Source: Rana temporaria (taxonomy: Eukaryota; Chordata; Amphibia; Anura; Ranidae). Taken from it: a stretch of DNA of 64,000 nucleotides. The position numbers and the translations under genes were made by a program. The stretch covers positions 17,247,252 through 17,311,251 of the forward strand of contig NC_053490.1 of the NCBI RefSeq assembly GCF_905171775.1. Direction: 5' to 3'. The stretch's first letter is position 1, and every line of letters begins with the position of its first letter. Positions 52,691-63,877 of the stretch are shown piece by piece. The notes beneath the pieces are model-generated. The model did not search any database and had not been told where the DNA came from. It saw nothing but the letters and a program-made list of their open reading frames with translations.

Positions 52691-53862
52691 TTAACCTCTT
52701 GACCACCGCCCCATGTCAAAAAGACGTCCTCTTTTTAAAGATGGATATCTCGGCAACGGCAGCAGCTGCTGCCACGACCGACATATCCATCTCTTCAGCG
52801 GGCGGTCCTGTACATGATAACGGCGGTCTCCGCGGCCAATAGGCCGCGAGATCGCCGTTATCGGCCCTCCGCCGTTTACCGGAGCTGTCGGTAGCGGCGG
52901 AGGTGATCGGGTCCGTTTGGCAGCTGACTGGGGTTGCGAGTGAGGGAAAAATGTCCTTCACCCGTCCCCCATAGCTCTGCTGGGCGGAAGTGACGTCAAA
53001 ACGTCAGTCCCGCCCAGCGTCTTAAAGAAACTTTTTTTTTTTGTCATTTGAAAAAATGACAGTTTCAATTTTTTTTTCTTTTTTTGCATTTAAGTCTAAA
53101 TATGAGATCTGAAGTCTTTTTGACCCCAGATCTCATATTTAAGAGGACCTGTCATGCTTTTTTCTATTACAAGGGATGTTTACATTCCTTATAATAGGAA
53201 TAAAAGTGATACATTTTTAAAAAAAAAATTATTTCAGTGTAAAAAATTATAAACAAAATAAAAATAAAATAAGAAAACAAAAAAAGATTTTTTTAAAGCG
53301 CCCCGTCCCGATGAGCTCGCGCACAGAAGCGAACGCATACACAAGTAGCGCCCGCATATGAAAACTGTGTTCAAACCACACAAGTGAGGAATCGCTGCGA
53401 TCGTTAGAGCGAGAGCAATAATTCTAGCCCTAGACCTCCTCTGTAACTCAAAAAATGCAACCTGTAGAATTTTTTAAACGTCGCCTATCAAGATTTTTAA
53501 GGGTAAAAGTTTGACGTCATGCCACGAGCGGGCGCAATTTTTAAGCGTGACATGTTGGGTATCATTTTACTCGGCGTAATATTATCTTTCACAATATATA
53601 AAATAATTGGGCAAAATTTATTGTGGTCTTATTTTTTTAATTAAAAAAAGTGATTTTTTTCCAAAAAAAGTGCGCTTGTAAGACCGCTGCGCAAATACGG
53701 TGTGACAAAAAGTATTGCAATGACTGCCATTTTATTCTCTAGGGTGTTAGAAAATATATATATATAATGTTTGGGGGTTTTAAGTAATTTTCGAGCAAAA
53801 AAAACAGTTTTAGTCTCGTAAACACCGAATCTGAAAAACAAGCCCGGTGGTAAAGAGGTTAA
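52691..53862. mobile_element. TTAA MITE, CCTCTTGACC subfamily, copy 2
   Basis: TTAACCTCTTGACCACCG to CCCGGTGGTAAAGAGGTTAA, TTAA at 52691-52694 and 53859-53862. It aligns end to end with 39856-41039 with a few percent differences and small indels. Non-coding. Confidence 0.94.
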
Positions 53863-54266
53863 TGTCTTCTCTGATAGGTGCAGGGAGATGACCACTTGAT
53901 TTAGCTTCAGAACCTTCTCATCTAGAAAAAAAGAAGCAAAGGACTATACGCCTCAAAACATTTTACGCTTTGGGAATATTCTAGATGTGACCTTTCTTGG
54001 TTGATCAGCCAACTTAAGTTTTGGTACGAGTCACAACAAGTTTTAGATTGGTCTGCAACGTTACTTCAAATCCACAAAGAACCGCAAGTGCTTCTGTCAG
54101 CACTTTTTTTGTGAATATGCAAGAGCCTGATGAAAGAAGGGAGAACAGTACAATTTGTATCATTTTATATGATTTTTAACTATTTTTGAATGCTCCGTTT
54201 ATACCATGTATTTTTTTCCAATAAATATTGTTATTTTTTCTATTTCTCCATTGTTTTCTATGCCTC
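53863..54266. other. Intron 2 sequence, no feature recognised
   Basis: Unremarkable sequence between two mobile elements; no gene. Confidence 0.45.
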
Positions 54267-54347
54267 TGATGCCTCGTACACACACGACCGGTTTTCCTGG
54301 CAGGAAAACTGCCATGGGAGCTTCCCGGCCGTGTGTATGCTCAGACA

Positions 54348-55681
54348 TTAAAGGGGTTGTAAAGGTTAGTCTTTTATTTTCTAAAATTGGTTCCTTTAAC
54401 CACTTAAGGACCGGACCTTTAGGCAGCTAAATGACCCAAGGGGTTTTTACAATTCGGCACTGCGTCGCTTTAACAGACAATTGCGCGGTCGTGCGACGTG
54501 GCTCCCAAACAAAATTGGCGTCCTTTTTTCCCCACAAATAGAGCTTTCTTTTGGTGGTATTTGATCACCGCTGCGGTTTTTATTTTTTGCGCTATAAACA
54601 AAAATAGAGCGTAAATTTTGAAAAAAATGCAATATTTTTTACATTTTGCTATAATAAATATCCCCCTAAAAACATATCTAAAATTGTTTTTTTTCCTCAG
54701 TTTAGGCCGATACGTATTCTTCTACATATTTTTGGTAAAAAAAAAATCGCAATAAGCGTTTATCGATTGGTTTGCGCAAAATTTATAGCGTTTACAAAAT
54801 AGGGGATAGTTTTATTGCATTTTTATTAATTATTTTTTTTTTTACTACTAATGGCGATCAGCGATTTTTTTCGTGACTGCAACATTATGGCGGACACTTC
54901 GGACAATTTTGACACATTTTTGGGACCATTGTCATTTTCACAGCAAAAAATGCATTTAAATTGCATTGTTTATTGTGAAAATGACAGTTGCAGTTTGGGA
55001 GTTAACCACAGGGGGCGCTGTAGGAGTTAGTGTTCACTTAGTGTGTGTTTACAACTGTAGGGGGGTGTGGCTGTAGGAACGACGTCATCGATCGAGTCTC
55101 CCTATATAAGGGATCACTCGATCGATGCAGCCGCCACAGTGAAGCACGGGGAAGCCGTGTTTACATACGCCTCTCCCCGTTCTTCAGCTCCGGGGAGCGA
55201 TCGCGACGGAGCGGCTATAAACGAATAGCCGCGCCGGCGTCCCGGATCGCTCCCCGAGGGAATCCGACCGCCGCAAGTACCGGGGGGGGGTCCCGATCGG
55301 ACCCCCGACCCACGTCTAGGCAGGCACGTACAGGTACGCCAATGTGCCTGTACGTGCCATTCTGCCGACGTATATGTACATGCGGCGGTCGGGAAGTGGT
55401 TAAGCTAGTGCATTGTTGGTTCACTTACCTTTTCCTTCTATTTCCCTTCTAAATGTATTTTTTCTTTGTTTGAATTGCTCACTTCCCGTTTTTTCCTAAG
55501 TAATCTTTCCACCATCATCCCAGCGGTGGAAAGTAATTTAGAACAGCTTACTGAGGAGGAACAGGAAGTGAGAAATTCAGACAAAGAAAAAAAAACATTT
55601 AAAAGGGAAATCGAAGGAAAATGCACTAGCTTAAAGGAACCAATTTGAAAAATAAAAAACAAACCTTTACAACCCATTTAA
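54348..55681. mobile_element. TTAA MITE, TTAAAGGGGTTGTAAAGG ends
   Basis: TTAAAGGGGTTGTAAAGGTT at the left and the inverse AACCTTTACAACCCATTTAA at the right, each with TTAA (54348-54351 and 55678-55681). It contains the second TTAA MITE at 54396-55403. TTAA suits either piggyBac or Kolobok. Confidence 0.88.
54396..55403. mobile_element. TTAA MITE (piggyBac type), innermost of the nest
   Basis: TTAACCACTTAAGGACCGG to GCGGTCGGGAAGTGGTTAA, TTAA at 54396-54399 and 55400-55403. It is oriented opposite to the MITE at 20389-21334 and shares with it the block CACAAATAGAGCTTTC and the CpG-rich hairpin part. Non-coding. Confidence 0.93.
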
Positions 55682-55764
55682 GGGAATCCCGGCAGGAAAA
55701 ATTAGAACACGTTTTCTTTTTTCCTGCTGGGTTTCCGGGCGCTCTTTTTCCTGGCAGTTTTCCC

Positions 55765-55982
55765 ATACCTCTCAACCGTCCCTGATTTTGCGGGAATATC
55801 CCGCGATTCGCGGTAAATCCCGCGGGCCCTGCGAGTATTGTTATTGTCCCGCAAATTCGCGTCAACCCTCAACACTCTGATCCACTGAATTCCCCCCCCC
55901 ACTCAACAACTTTGATCCGCAGACCCCGTTTGGGGGTATGCTCATTTGTCCCTCATTCTGAAGTTGAAAAGTTGGGAGGTAT
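55765..55982. mobile_element. MITE, CATACCTCTCAAC ends
   Basis: CATACCTCTCAACCGTCCC on the left and GAAAAGTTGGGAGGTATG in inverse on the right, inserted within GTTTTCC of the host MITE (which continues on both sides). Non-coding. Confidence 0.75.
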
Positions 55983-56161
55983 GGTTTTCCTATGGGAAAC
56001 ACTGCGATGGAGCATACACACGGCCTGAATTCCCGGGCCAAATCTCTCATGGCAATGCCAGGAAAACCGTCCGTGTGTAGGGGGAAAAAGCTGCCAAGCA
56101 TGTTCTCGGTTTTCCCGGTGGACTTTATACCGCTGGGAAAACCGATCGGGTGTACAAGGCA

Positions 56162-56776
56162 TAAAGTCTGGCCTATGGTTACTCTTTGAGTACCCTTTTT
56201 TCTTGTTCTCTCTCAAATTTGCGGACGTGGCAATGTGAGTGCTTCCCCTTCAATTTTCGCGATTACACAAGGGGGCCAAGGGAGCCCCTGCAACTAGCAC
56301 AAGGCCTAAAACAAAAACAAGGTAGTAAGTTCCTCTGTTGCCTCCTGATAGGCCAAAGGAAATACAATGAAATTTGGACAACTGGTCTGTTCTGATCTTT
56401 TAGAAATGCGGATCACGAGTTTCCAGTTTTTGGTGGGTGGAGCCACTCTCTCATATGTTGTCCTGGAAGAACTGCACCCCACATCACAACGCGATCCAAT
56501 ACATCATATATGTGCCGCATACAAATGCAACATGTCTTTTTTTTTCTTCCTTCAGTGCAAACTAATGCAGCCCAACGCTCCCGGTGTAAAGGGGCCCTTA
56601 AAGCCAAATGTAACATTTCAATTCAGCTAAATACATTCTGAATGCATTAAAACAAAATTGTGTTTAACCACCTGGAGAAGTAAAAAAAAAAAAAAAAAAA
56701 AAAACATGGTGGCAGTTGCAATTTTTATGTAGTCCAGCACTGTTTCTCTGTATAGATTAAAATCTTGTTTCTCAAG

Positions 56777-56819
<43 letters not shown>

Positions 56820-56925
56820 AGGGTTGTCCCGATACCACTTTTTTAGGACCGAGTACAAGTACCAATACTTTTTTTTATGTACTCGCCGATACCGAATACC
56901 GATACTTTTTTTTAAATGTGTCCCC
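56162..56925. other. Intron 2 sequence with (ATT)n
   Basis: No gene. A-run at 56683-56704 and an (ATT)n microsatellite of about 13 copies at 56779-56817. Confidence 0.6.
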
Positions 56926-57200
56926 AAATGCAGCCATGTCCCCCCACAAATGCAGTCATGTCCCCCCACAAATGCAGCCATGTCCCCCCACAAATGCAGC
57001 CATGTCCCCCCACAAATGCAGCCATGTCCCCAAACATATATGCAGCCATGTCCCCCCACATATTGCAGACATGTCCCCCCACATATTGCAGACATGTCCC
57101 TCCACATATTGCAGCCATGTCCCCCATATATGCAGCCATGTCCCCCCACATATATCCAGCCATGTCCCCAAACATATGCAGCCATGTCCCCCATACCTAA
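56926..57200. repeat. Minisatellite, unit about 20 bp
   Basis: About 13 units of GCAGCCATGTCCCCCCACA with AATG, TATTG or TATAT spacers. It gives frames rich in CxHVPP on + and GGTWLH on -, which are artefacts. Confidence 0.93.
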
Positions 57201-57588
57201 TGATGATGCCGCCGCCGCCGCGGCGTTAATCACCGTGCGGCGAACATTACAGGCAGCTTTCGTTTGAATAGCTGTTTTCCCTGCCACGCCATGTAAAGGA
57301 CACTCCATTGGACGACTGTTCTGTCTATCATAGAAGGCAGGACTTTGTATTAAAGAGGCCGCTGAGAAAACAGGAGATTCTTCTGTATGTAATCTGTTAG
57401 CGCTCGTCCCGCCCCCTCCCCGTCACCTCCGAGGCTGCAAATGGGCATGGATCAGGCTGCACTGATGGCAATGGTGAGACTGCATTCATGGCAATGGGGA
57501 GGCTGCATTGATGGGCACTGACCCCTTGATTTTGCTTCACAGTTCTTTATTTAAAATAGTTTTTTTTTCCCCCTAAACTTCCCTCTGA
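57201..57588. other. Intron 2 sequence, no gene seen
   Basis: A GC-rich start with (CCG)n near 57208 and two degenerate repeats of GGCAATGG(T/G)GAGACTGCATT. No coding feature. Confidence 0.5.
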
Positions 57589-57846
57589 GGCCCCGTACAC
57601 ACGACCGGTTTTCTCGGCAGAATCCAGCAAGAAACTCGATGGGAGACGTATTCTGCCGAGAAAACCGGTCGTGTGTACACTTTTCGCAGAGAAACCCGTC
57701 GGGAAACTCGTCGAGCCAAATAGAGAGCATGTTCTCTATTTCCTCGTTGGGCAATGGGGAAATTTGGCTCGACAAGTTTTTTGACAGCTGAACGAGAAAA
57801 ACGATGTGTTTTGCTCGTTGAGTTTCTCGGACGTGTGTACGGGGCC
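57589..57846. mobile_element. MITE, GGCCCCGTACACACGACCGG ends
   Basis: 258 bp, GGCCCCGTACACACGAC to GGACGTGTGTACGGGGCC. Flanks TGA and TTA suggest a degraded 3-bp duplication. Inner inverted repeats (TTCTCGGCAG, CTGCCGAGAA). Non-coding. Confidence 0.88.
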
Positions 57847-58445
57847 TTAAAGTGGATGTAAAGCCACTCTCATCCTTTCTAAACTACTGCCATAGTGCTG
57901 ATCTATAAGACTATACATGACTCCTGCATGTATCCTTACCTGTCAAATGTCTCCCCTCTGTCTGTTATAAGAACTGAAAAACTGCAGATTCTGTGGGTGG
58001 GTCTGTTGTCTGGAGCTCGGTGGGTGGAGTTGTGATGTCAGTAGACTGCCCCGCCCTCCTCTACACTCCCCTTGTCAACATGCATTTTTTCATATGTATT
58101 CCTTACACTGCATTCTGCTATGATCACTAACATCCAGTCAAAATCCAGAAAAGTCATCACATGGCTTCAGAAAAGGAGTGGGGGTGGGAATTAAAAATGA
58201 ATGCCTGTCTCAGGCTAGTGCACGCGATATGAAAATAACCTGTCACTCACAGCAAGGGGGCGGAACAGACCAAGGTTTTTCTCTGTAAGTCCGTTTTATT
58301 TCACTGAACAATAAAAAGAGAATTATTTAGAGCTGGATTAACTCTGTGTGGCAAGACTGGGCACAGATGATAGGAAATCTTATACTTTACATTGCGACAT
58401 AAAAAAAAAAAAAAAAAAAACATTTCGGGTTTACATCCACTTTAA
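57847..58445. mobile_element. TTAA MITE, TTAAAGTGGATGTAAAGCC ends
   Basis: TTAAAGTGGATGTAAAGCC and the inverse GGGTTTACATCCACTTTAA, TTAA at 57847-57850 and 58442-58445. It directly abuts the MITE at 57589. A-run at 58402-58421. Confidence 0.9.
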
Positions 58446-58592
58446 AGTGAAGGTGCGTGTTATATGCTGATAAATAAGGTATACATAAAATAACACTCCC
58501 AAGCTCATCCTTAGTCTTGAGCGGCGCTCGGGGATTCGTTGGGGCCACAAAAGATATATATTTATATAGATATATATCTATATAGATATCTA

Positions 58593-59064
58593 CCCTGTTT
58601 CCCTGAAAATAAAACCTACCCCTAAAATAAGACCTAGCGTAATTTTCCAGAAGGCCTGCAAGATAAGCCCTACCCCGAAAATAAGCCCTAGTTTAAAATG
58701 CTATAACCCACTCTATTACAGTAGTACACAATGTACAATGTGTGTGTTTCTGTAACATAAATGCAGGGAAGAGAGCTCCGGCAGGTCACAAAAGCGCAGA
58801 GCGGCGCTATAATGAAGGTATTTGGCACAATTATATTACAGAAACACACACATTGCACATTATATACTACAGTAATAGAGTGGATTACAAGATTTTACAA
58901 GCATTTTACCTAAGTTCACACTGGGGATTCCTAACAGGCAGGTCGAGAGAGGGGAAGAGAAGACAGCACATTACATGGTAAGACCTACCCCAAAAATAAG
59001 CCCTACTGTGTCTTTTGTTGCCAAAATTAATATAAGACCCGGGCTTATTTTCGGGGAAACACGG
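58593..59064. mobile_element. DNA transposon remnant with TA duplication
   Basis: CCCTGTTTCCCTGAAAATAA to TTATTTTCGGGGAAACACGG, with TA on both sides, a non-autonomous element of a type widespread in vertebrates. (GATA)n lies just beyond, at 59086-59107. Confidence 0.85.
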
Positions 59065-59311
59065 TATATCTACATATCTATATCTCTAGATAGATAGATA
59101 GATAGATACAAATAACACGCCCAAGCTCATCTCTTCACCACACACAGCCACAAAGGCAAGAGAATTATTTTTGGGCAGTGTATTAGTTGCTCGAACAAAC
59201 ACACTTAGACCGAATTTTAACGGTTCAAAGAATATCAGGCAAAAATGGTCGGCCCTCACGCATGTTCACTTCATCAAATCTGGCCCTCTTTGAAAAAAGT
59301 TTGGACACCCC

Positions 59312-59560
59312 TGTTCTAACCCCTATTTTGTAGGCGCTATAACTTTTGCGCAAACCAATCACTATACGCTTATTGGGATTTTTTTTTTACCAAAAATATG
59401 TAGAAGAATACGTATCGGCCTAAACTGAGGGAAAAAAATGTTAAAAAAACTAAGAAAAAAATTGGGATATTTATTACAGCAAAAAGTAAAAAAAAGTAAA
59501 AAAAAGAAGATTGTGTTTTTTTTTCAAAATTGTTGCTCTATTTTTGTTTATAGGGGTCGC
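59312..59560. repeat. Internal fragment of a TTAA MITE
   Basis: Carries CCCCTATTTTGTAGGCGC, ACCAAAAATATGTAGAAG and ATTTATTACAGCAAAAAG in the same order as the piggyBac MITEs but without either terminus. Confidence 0.8.
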
Positions 59561-59716
59561 TAGGGGTCTATTCTTTTGATGTATTCCTTATGCAACGGTT
59601 TAAACAGAGTTGAATTAGGCTTCGATCACAAGCAAGCGCTGGAGGTGACCTCTGCCCGAGTTTAGCGACACAGATTTTGGGCAGATGCAGGATAGCTCGG
59701 AAGTTACAACACCGAC

Positions 59717-59797
59717 CTGAGACTCTGCTCCGGCTCCAGGTAGACCCAGCCTTCTCCGACCGCCAAATCCACCCCGAGGACCACCAGCAGCAAAATC
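59717..59797 (-). CDS. tpp1: tpp1 exon 2 (signal peptide region)
   Basis: This 81-nt exon encodes a hydrophobic stretch (ILLLVVLGVDLAVGEGW) followed by an acidic, Pro-containing segment ending in EPEQSL. It fits the secretory signal peptide and start of the propeptide of tripeptidyl-peptidase 1, a lysosomal S53 serine peptidase that removes tripeptides from protein N termini. The acceptor is a pyrimidine tract ending in CAG just above 59797. The donor is CAG/GTCGGT, which has the obligatory GT but a poor +3 base. The exon enters and leaves in phase 2, and its final AG joins the first G of the next exon to give Arg followed by APDGW, in frame. It lies 16.4 kb upstream of exon 3. The call rests on position, phase and the join, since a signal peptide alone is not diagnostic. 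Exon 1 was not securely located. Confidence 0.8.
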
Positions 59798-59950
59798 CTG
59801 GGGGGGGAAAAACAAATCCTGAGATTACCTTGTGATGTCACCTACAATGCAGCACACTGGAGGGGAGAAATACATGTACATCGGAGGGAGAGACAAGTAT
59901 TATATGTAGAATGATAGCTACCAAAAGAGACATATAGACACTTATATGTA

Positions 59951-60174
59951 CAGTGGGGATGGAAAGTTTGGGCACCCCAGGTAAAAATGTGTATTAATGT
60001 GCATAACGAAGCCAAGGAAAGATGGAAAAATCTCCAAAAGGCATCAAATTACAGATTAGACATTCTTATAATATGTCAAAAAAAGTTAGATTTTATTTCC
60101 ATCATTCACACTTTCAAAATTACAGAAAACAAAAAAAATGGCGTCTGCAAAAGTTTGGGCACCCTGCAGAATTT
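59951..60174. mobile_element. Short Tc1-type fragment
   Basis: Starts CAGTGGGGATGGAAAGTTTG after TA and contains AAAGTTTGGGCACCC again at its far side. No coding frame survives. It lies between tpp1 exon 2 and the E-box. Confidence 0.75.
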
Positions 60175-60219
60175 ATAGCCTGCACTGCCCCCCAGGGCTT
60201 CTGCGGAAGGGGCTGAGCA

Positions 60220-60229
60220 GCCACGTGAC
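60220..60229 (-). promoter_or_regulatory. CLEAR-like E-box upstream of tpp1 exon 2
   Basis: The minus strand reads GTCACGTGGC, nine of ten matches to the CLEAR motif GTCACGTGAC bound by TFEB/TFE3 at lysosomal genes. It lies 423 bp upstream of exon 2 in the tpp1 direction, within a GC-rich, repeat-poor patch (60175-60370) bounded by a Tc1 relic and a hAT element. TPP1 is an established member of the TFEB lysosomal network. The site therefore probably marks the promoter or first-exon region, but no TATA box or transcription start was demonstrated. Confidence 0.5.
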
Positions 60230-60269
60230 CTACCTCCCCGGCTAACGACAGAGGGAGATCTCGGCCCTC

Positions 60270-60286
60270 CTGCAGTAGCCATGCAT
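60270..60286 (-). other. Candidate tpp1 exon 1 coding segment (weak)
   Basis: Exon 2 needs a first exon that ends in splice phase 2. These 17 nt begin with ATG and would encode MHGYC plus two bases (AG), giving Arg at the junction and a plausible start to the signal peptide. The base pair after the segment is GA instead of the obligatory GT, so splicing here would be non-canonical. Position just above the E-box favours it and the donor argues against it. The true exon 1 may lie elsewhere. Confidence 0.15.
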
Positions 60287-60378
60287 CAAATCTGTAAAGC
60301 GGACGCCAGTCACGCGAACCAGCCTGAAGATTGCTCTATTGTAAATCCTCGTTTTTATAAAAGACTTACACAGTGTGG

Positions 60379-61177
<799 letters not shown>

Positions 61178-61244
61178 CAGTGTGGTACGCCTGCCTTTAA
61201 TATAGGGGCTGGCAGTGTTTTAATATTTTGAGTTAACAAACACT

Positions 61245-61817
61245 TTAACCACTTCCCACCCGGCCACTGCATATGTACGGCCGGGTGGGCGCTCTCTCCT
61301 TCTGAGTGTCCCCACACAGCAAAAATACCTGTCCCCCACATATGTAACAGTAAAATCATATGTCCCAATAATTATCTGCACACATTTGTCCATGGTCACC
61401 TGCGCACATCTTTTACACGATCATTTGTATACATATGTCCGTGATCACATGAACCAATTATTATACATTTAATGGGATTTTTTTTTTTTACCAAAGACAT
61501 GTAGCAAAATACATGTTGGCCTAAATGAATGACAAAATTTGATTTTATTGGATTTCTTTTAAAATAGAATAAAGAAAATATATATATATTTTTTTCCAAA
61601 TTTCCGCTAATATCGATAAAAAAAATAAAAAAAAAATGGGGTCGTGAATAAATACCACCAAAAGAAATCTCTATTTGTGCGAAAAAGATGATAAAAATTT
61701 CATTTGGGTACAGTGCAGCATGACCGCGCAATTGTCATGGAAAAGGCGAGAGCGCTGAAAGCTGAAAATTGGTCTGGGAAGGAAGGGGGTGAGAGTGCCC
61801 GGTATTGATGTGGTTAA
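61245..61817. mobile_element. TTAA MITE closest to the piggyBac end
   Basis: TTAACCACTTCCCACCCGG to GGTATTGATGTGGTTAA, TTAA at 61245-61248 and 61814-61817. Its right 330 bp shares AATACCACCAAAAGAAA, ATTTCATTTGGGTACAG and GCTGAAAATTGGTCTGG with the piggyBac right end. Non-coding. Confidence 0.9.
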
Positions 61818-62239
61818 AGGATCTGTTACTGATGGCTTGGTGCCCGATACCAAAGCATACCTTCAGTGGTCTAGTGGAGTCCATGACTGGAAGGGTTATG
61901 GTGGGTGGTCATAATTTCATCGCTAATAGGTGTATATTACTATATTTACACACAAAAATATAGAGGAACCAATCTAAAATGATAAATATACATCTAGATT
62001 ACCTAAGGACTCCATTATGATGTCAGTTCTCTCAACATGTTGCTGTATGTATGTACTATTTTTTTTTTTTTGATGTTGGAAAAAAAAAAAAAAAAAAAAT
62101 TACTGTTGGGGGGAAAGATAAATAAATAAAGAATGCATTAAAATATTATATCTAGAATTATAGATTATATTGGTTACATAGCCTAATAGAGCTACTGCAG
62201 TATAGGAGGGAGGGCTGCACAACTATATACAGTATATAT
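61818..62239. other. Region upstream of tpp1, no gene seen
   Basis: AT-rich, with T- and A-runs near 62058-62100. No coding or promoter feature is supported. Confidence 0.45.
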
Positions 62240-62770
62240 TTCAGTTGTGGGCCTTGTGTCCCCGCCCCCTCCTGGTAGAGGGTGTGCTTGTGTCCCCGCC
62301 CCCTGCTGATAGAGGAGATGCTTGTGTCCCCACCCCCTGCTGGTAGAGGGGGCGCTTGTGTTCCCACCCCCTGCTAGTAGAGGGGGTACTTGCGTCCCCA
62401 CCCCGTTGGTAGAGGGGGTGCTTTTTGTTACCACTTCCTCCTGGTAGGGGGGTGCTCGTGTCCTCACCCCCTGCTGGTAGAGGGGGGGGTGCTTATGTCC
62501 CCGCCCCCTGCTGGTAGAGGGGGGGTGCTTATATACCCGCCCCCTGCTGGTAGAGGGGGGGGGTGCCTGTGTCCCTGCCCCTTCTGGTAGAGGGGGTGCT
62601 TGTGTCCCCGCCCCCTGCTGGTAGAGGGGGGGGGTGCTTGTGTCCCTGCCCCTTCTGGTAGAGGGGGTGCTTGTGCCCCCGCCCCCTGCTGGTAGAGGTG
62701 GTGCTTGTATCCCCGCCCCCTGCTGGTAGAGGGGGTGCTTTTTTTTCCCCACTTTCTCCTGGTAGAGTGG
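62240..62770. repeat. Minisatellite, unit about 36 bp, about 14 copies
   Basis: Unit GTGCTTGTGTCCCCGCCCCC with TGCTGGTAGAGGGGG and variable G-runs. Open frames (193 and 110 codons on -) are repeat artefacts. Confidence 0.94.
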
Positions 62771-63035
62771 CACTTATGTCTGCAGTCTCTGATCATCTCC
62801 TGTAGTGTGTCTGCAGTCTCCGATCATCTCCTGTACTATGTCTGCGGTCTCTGAACATCTCCTGTATCATGTCTGCAGTCTCTGACCGTCTCCTGTACTA
62901 TGTTTGCAGTCTCTGACCGTCTCCTGTACTATGTCTGCAGTCTCTGACCGTCTCCTGTACTATGTTTGCAGTCTCTGACCGTCTCCTGTACTATGTCTGC
63001 AGTCTCTGACCGTCTCCTGTACTATGTCTGCAGTA
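62771..63035. repeat. Minisatellite, unit 31 bp, about 9 copies
   Basis: Unit of CTGCAGTCTCTGACCGTCTC followed by CTGTACTATGT. It directly follows the 36-bp array. Confidence 0.94.
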
Positions 63036-63555
63036 TGTCTGGGGGGGTCTTTCTAACAGACTCTCTAACAGAAGCCCTCTCTGTGTCCTTTAGAGAGGCC
63101 CAACTCCAGGTCCCAATAAAGTACTCTACTTCTCTTCCTGTATTTTGTTTATTGATAAGAGATCATGTAAGTATCCCAGGGTAATGAAGACTTTGTGGGG
63201 GAGCATCTCTGTGGTTGAGTCATTGCCATAGAAACATTTGTAAAGGGGAGGAGTTAGTAAAATGACCACACCCATGTGGGGGGCGCCAGAAATATTTCTG
63301 CACCCAGGCGCCTGTGACCCTAGGATCGGCCCTGCACCTGCTGCCAGTTCTCTGCACCCAGTCCCTATATTTTCCTGCATAGTTGAGTTCCTCAGCCTTG
63401 TTTCTACATTGGACAGATGGCTTTTTGGCCACATTTCCATGAAGACCACTACTTCCTCCAGTTCTGTGCTGATGGCACCGCTGGACATCTTCTGGTGTGG
63501 AAGGAAAGTAAACAGCATGATGGGTCTTTCCTTTGCTGATTTAAGTTTTCCTGGC
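63036..63555. other. Sequence with possible hAT right end
   Basis: CCTAGGATCGGCCCTG near 63319-63334 resembles a hAT terminus. The rest holds no feature that I can name. Confidence 0.4.
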
Positions 63556-63559
63556 TGAC

Positions 63560-63850
63560 CACTGTGTCTACAGTCCTCAACATTGCCCGATCAATGGTGT
63601 CCTCAATGCTGAGAAATACGTGCAGATAATTATCCATCATGCCATACCATCAGGGAGGTGGTCCCAAATGTATTCTTCAGCAGGACAACCACTCCAAACA
63701 TACAGCCAATGTTATTAAGAACTATCTTCAGCACAGAGAAGAACAAGGAGTCCTGAAGTGATGGTTTGGCCCCCACAGAGCCCTATTTCCAACATCATGG
63801 AGTCTTTCTGGGATTTACATGAAGAGACTGATGGATTTTTACATTTTGTA
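63560..63850 (+). pseudogene. Tc1-type transposase relic, catalytic part
   Basis: LQQDNHSKHTANVIKNYLQ (Asp) and, after a stop (TGA near 63759) and a frame change, WPPQSP and NIMESFWD (Glu), the DD34E pair. The N-terminal half is missing. Clearly non-functional. Confidence 0.88.
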
Positions 63851-63877
63851 AATTGATAAAAATTAACAATTAAAATA

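Larger units (their letters stand above)
54270..56161. mobile_element. MITE (TGCCTCGTACACAC ends) hosting three others
   Basis: Starts TGCCTCGTACACACACGACC and ends GATCGGGTGTACAAGGCA. Flanks TGA (54267-54269) and TAA (56162-56164) suggest a 3-bp duplication with one change. Its body (TTTTCCTGGCAGGAAAA, CCGTGTGTATGC) is interrupted at 54348-55681 and 55765-55982. Confidence 0.82.

Noticed and set aside
60270..60286. Confident call of tpp1 exon 1
   Set aside because: Length and phase fit but the donor is GA. Listed only as a weak candidate.
62192..62796. 193- and 110-codon frames
   Set aside because: Translated 36-bp minisatellite.
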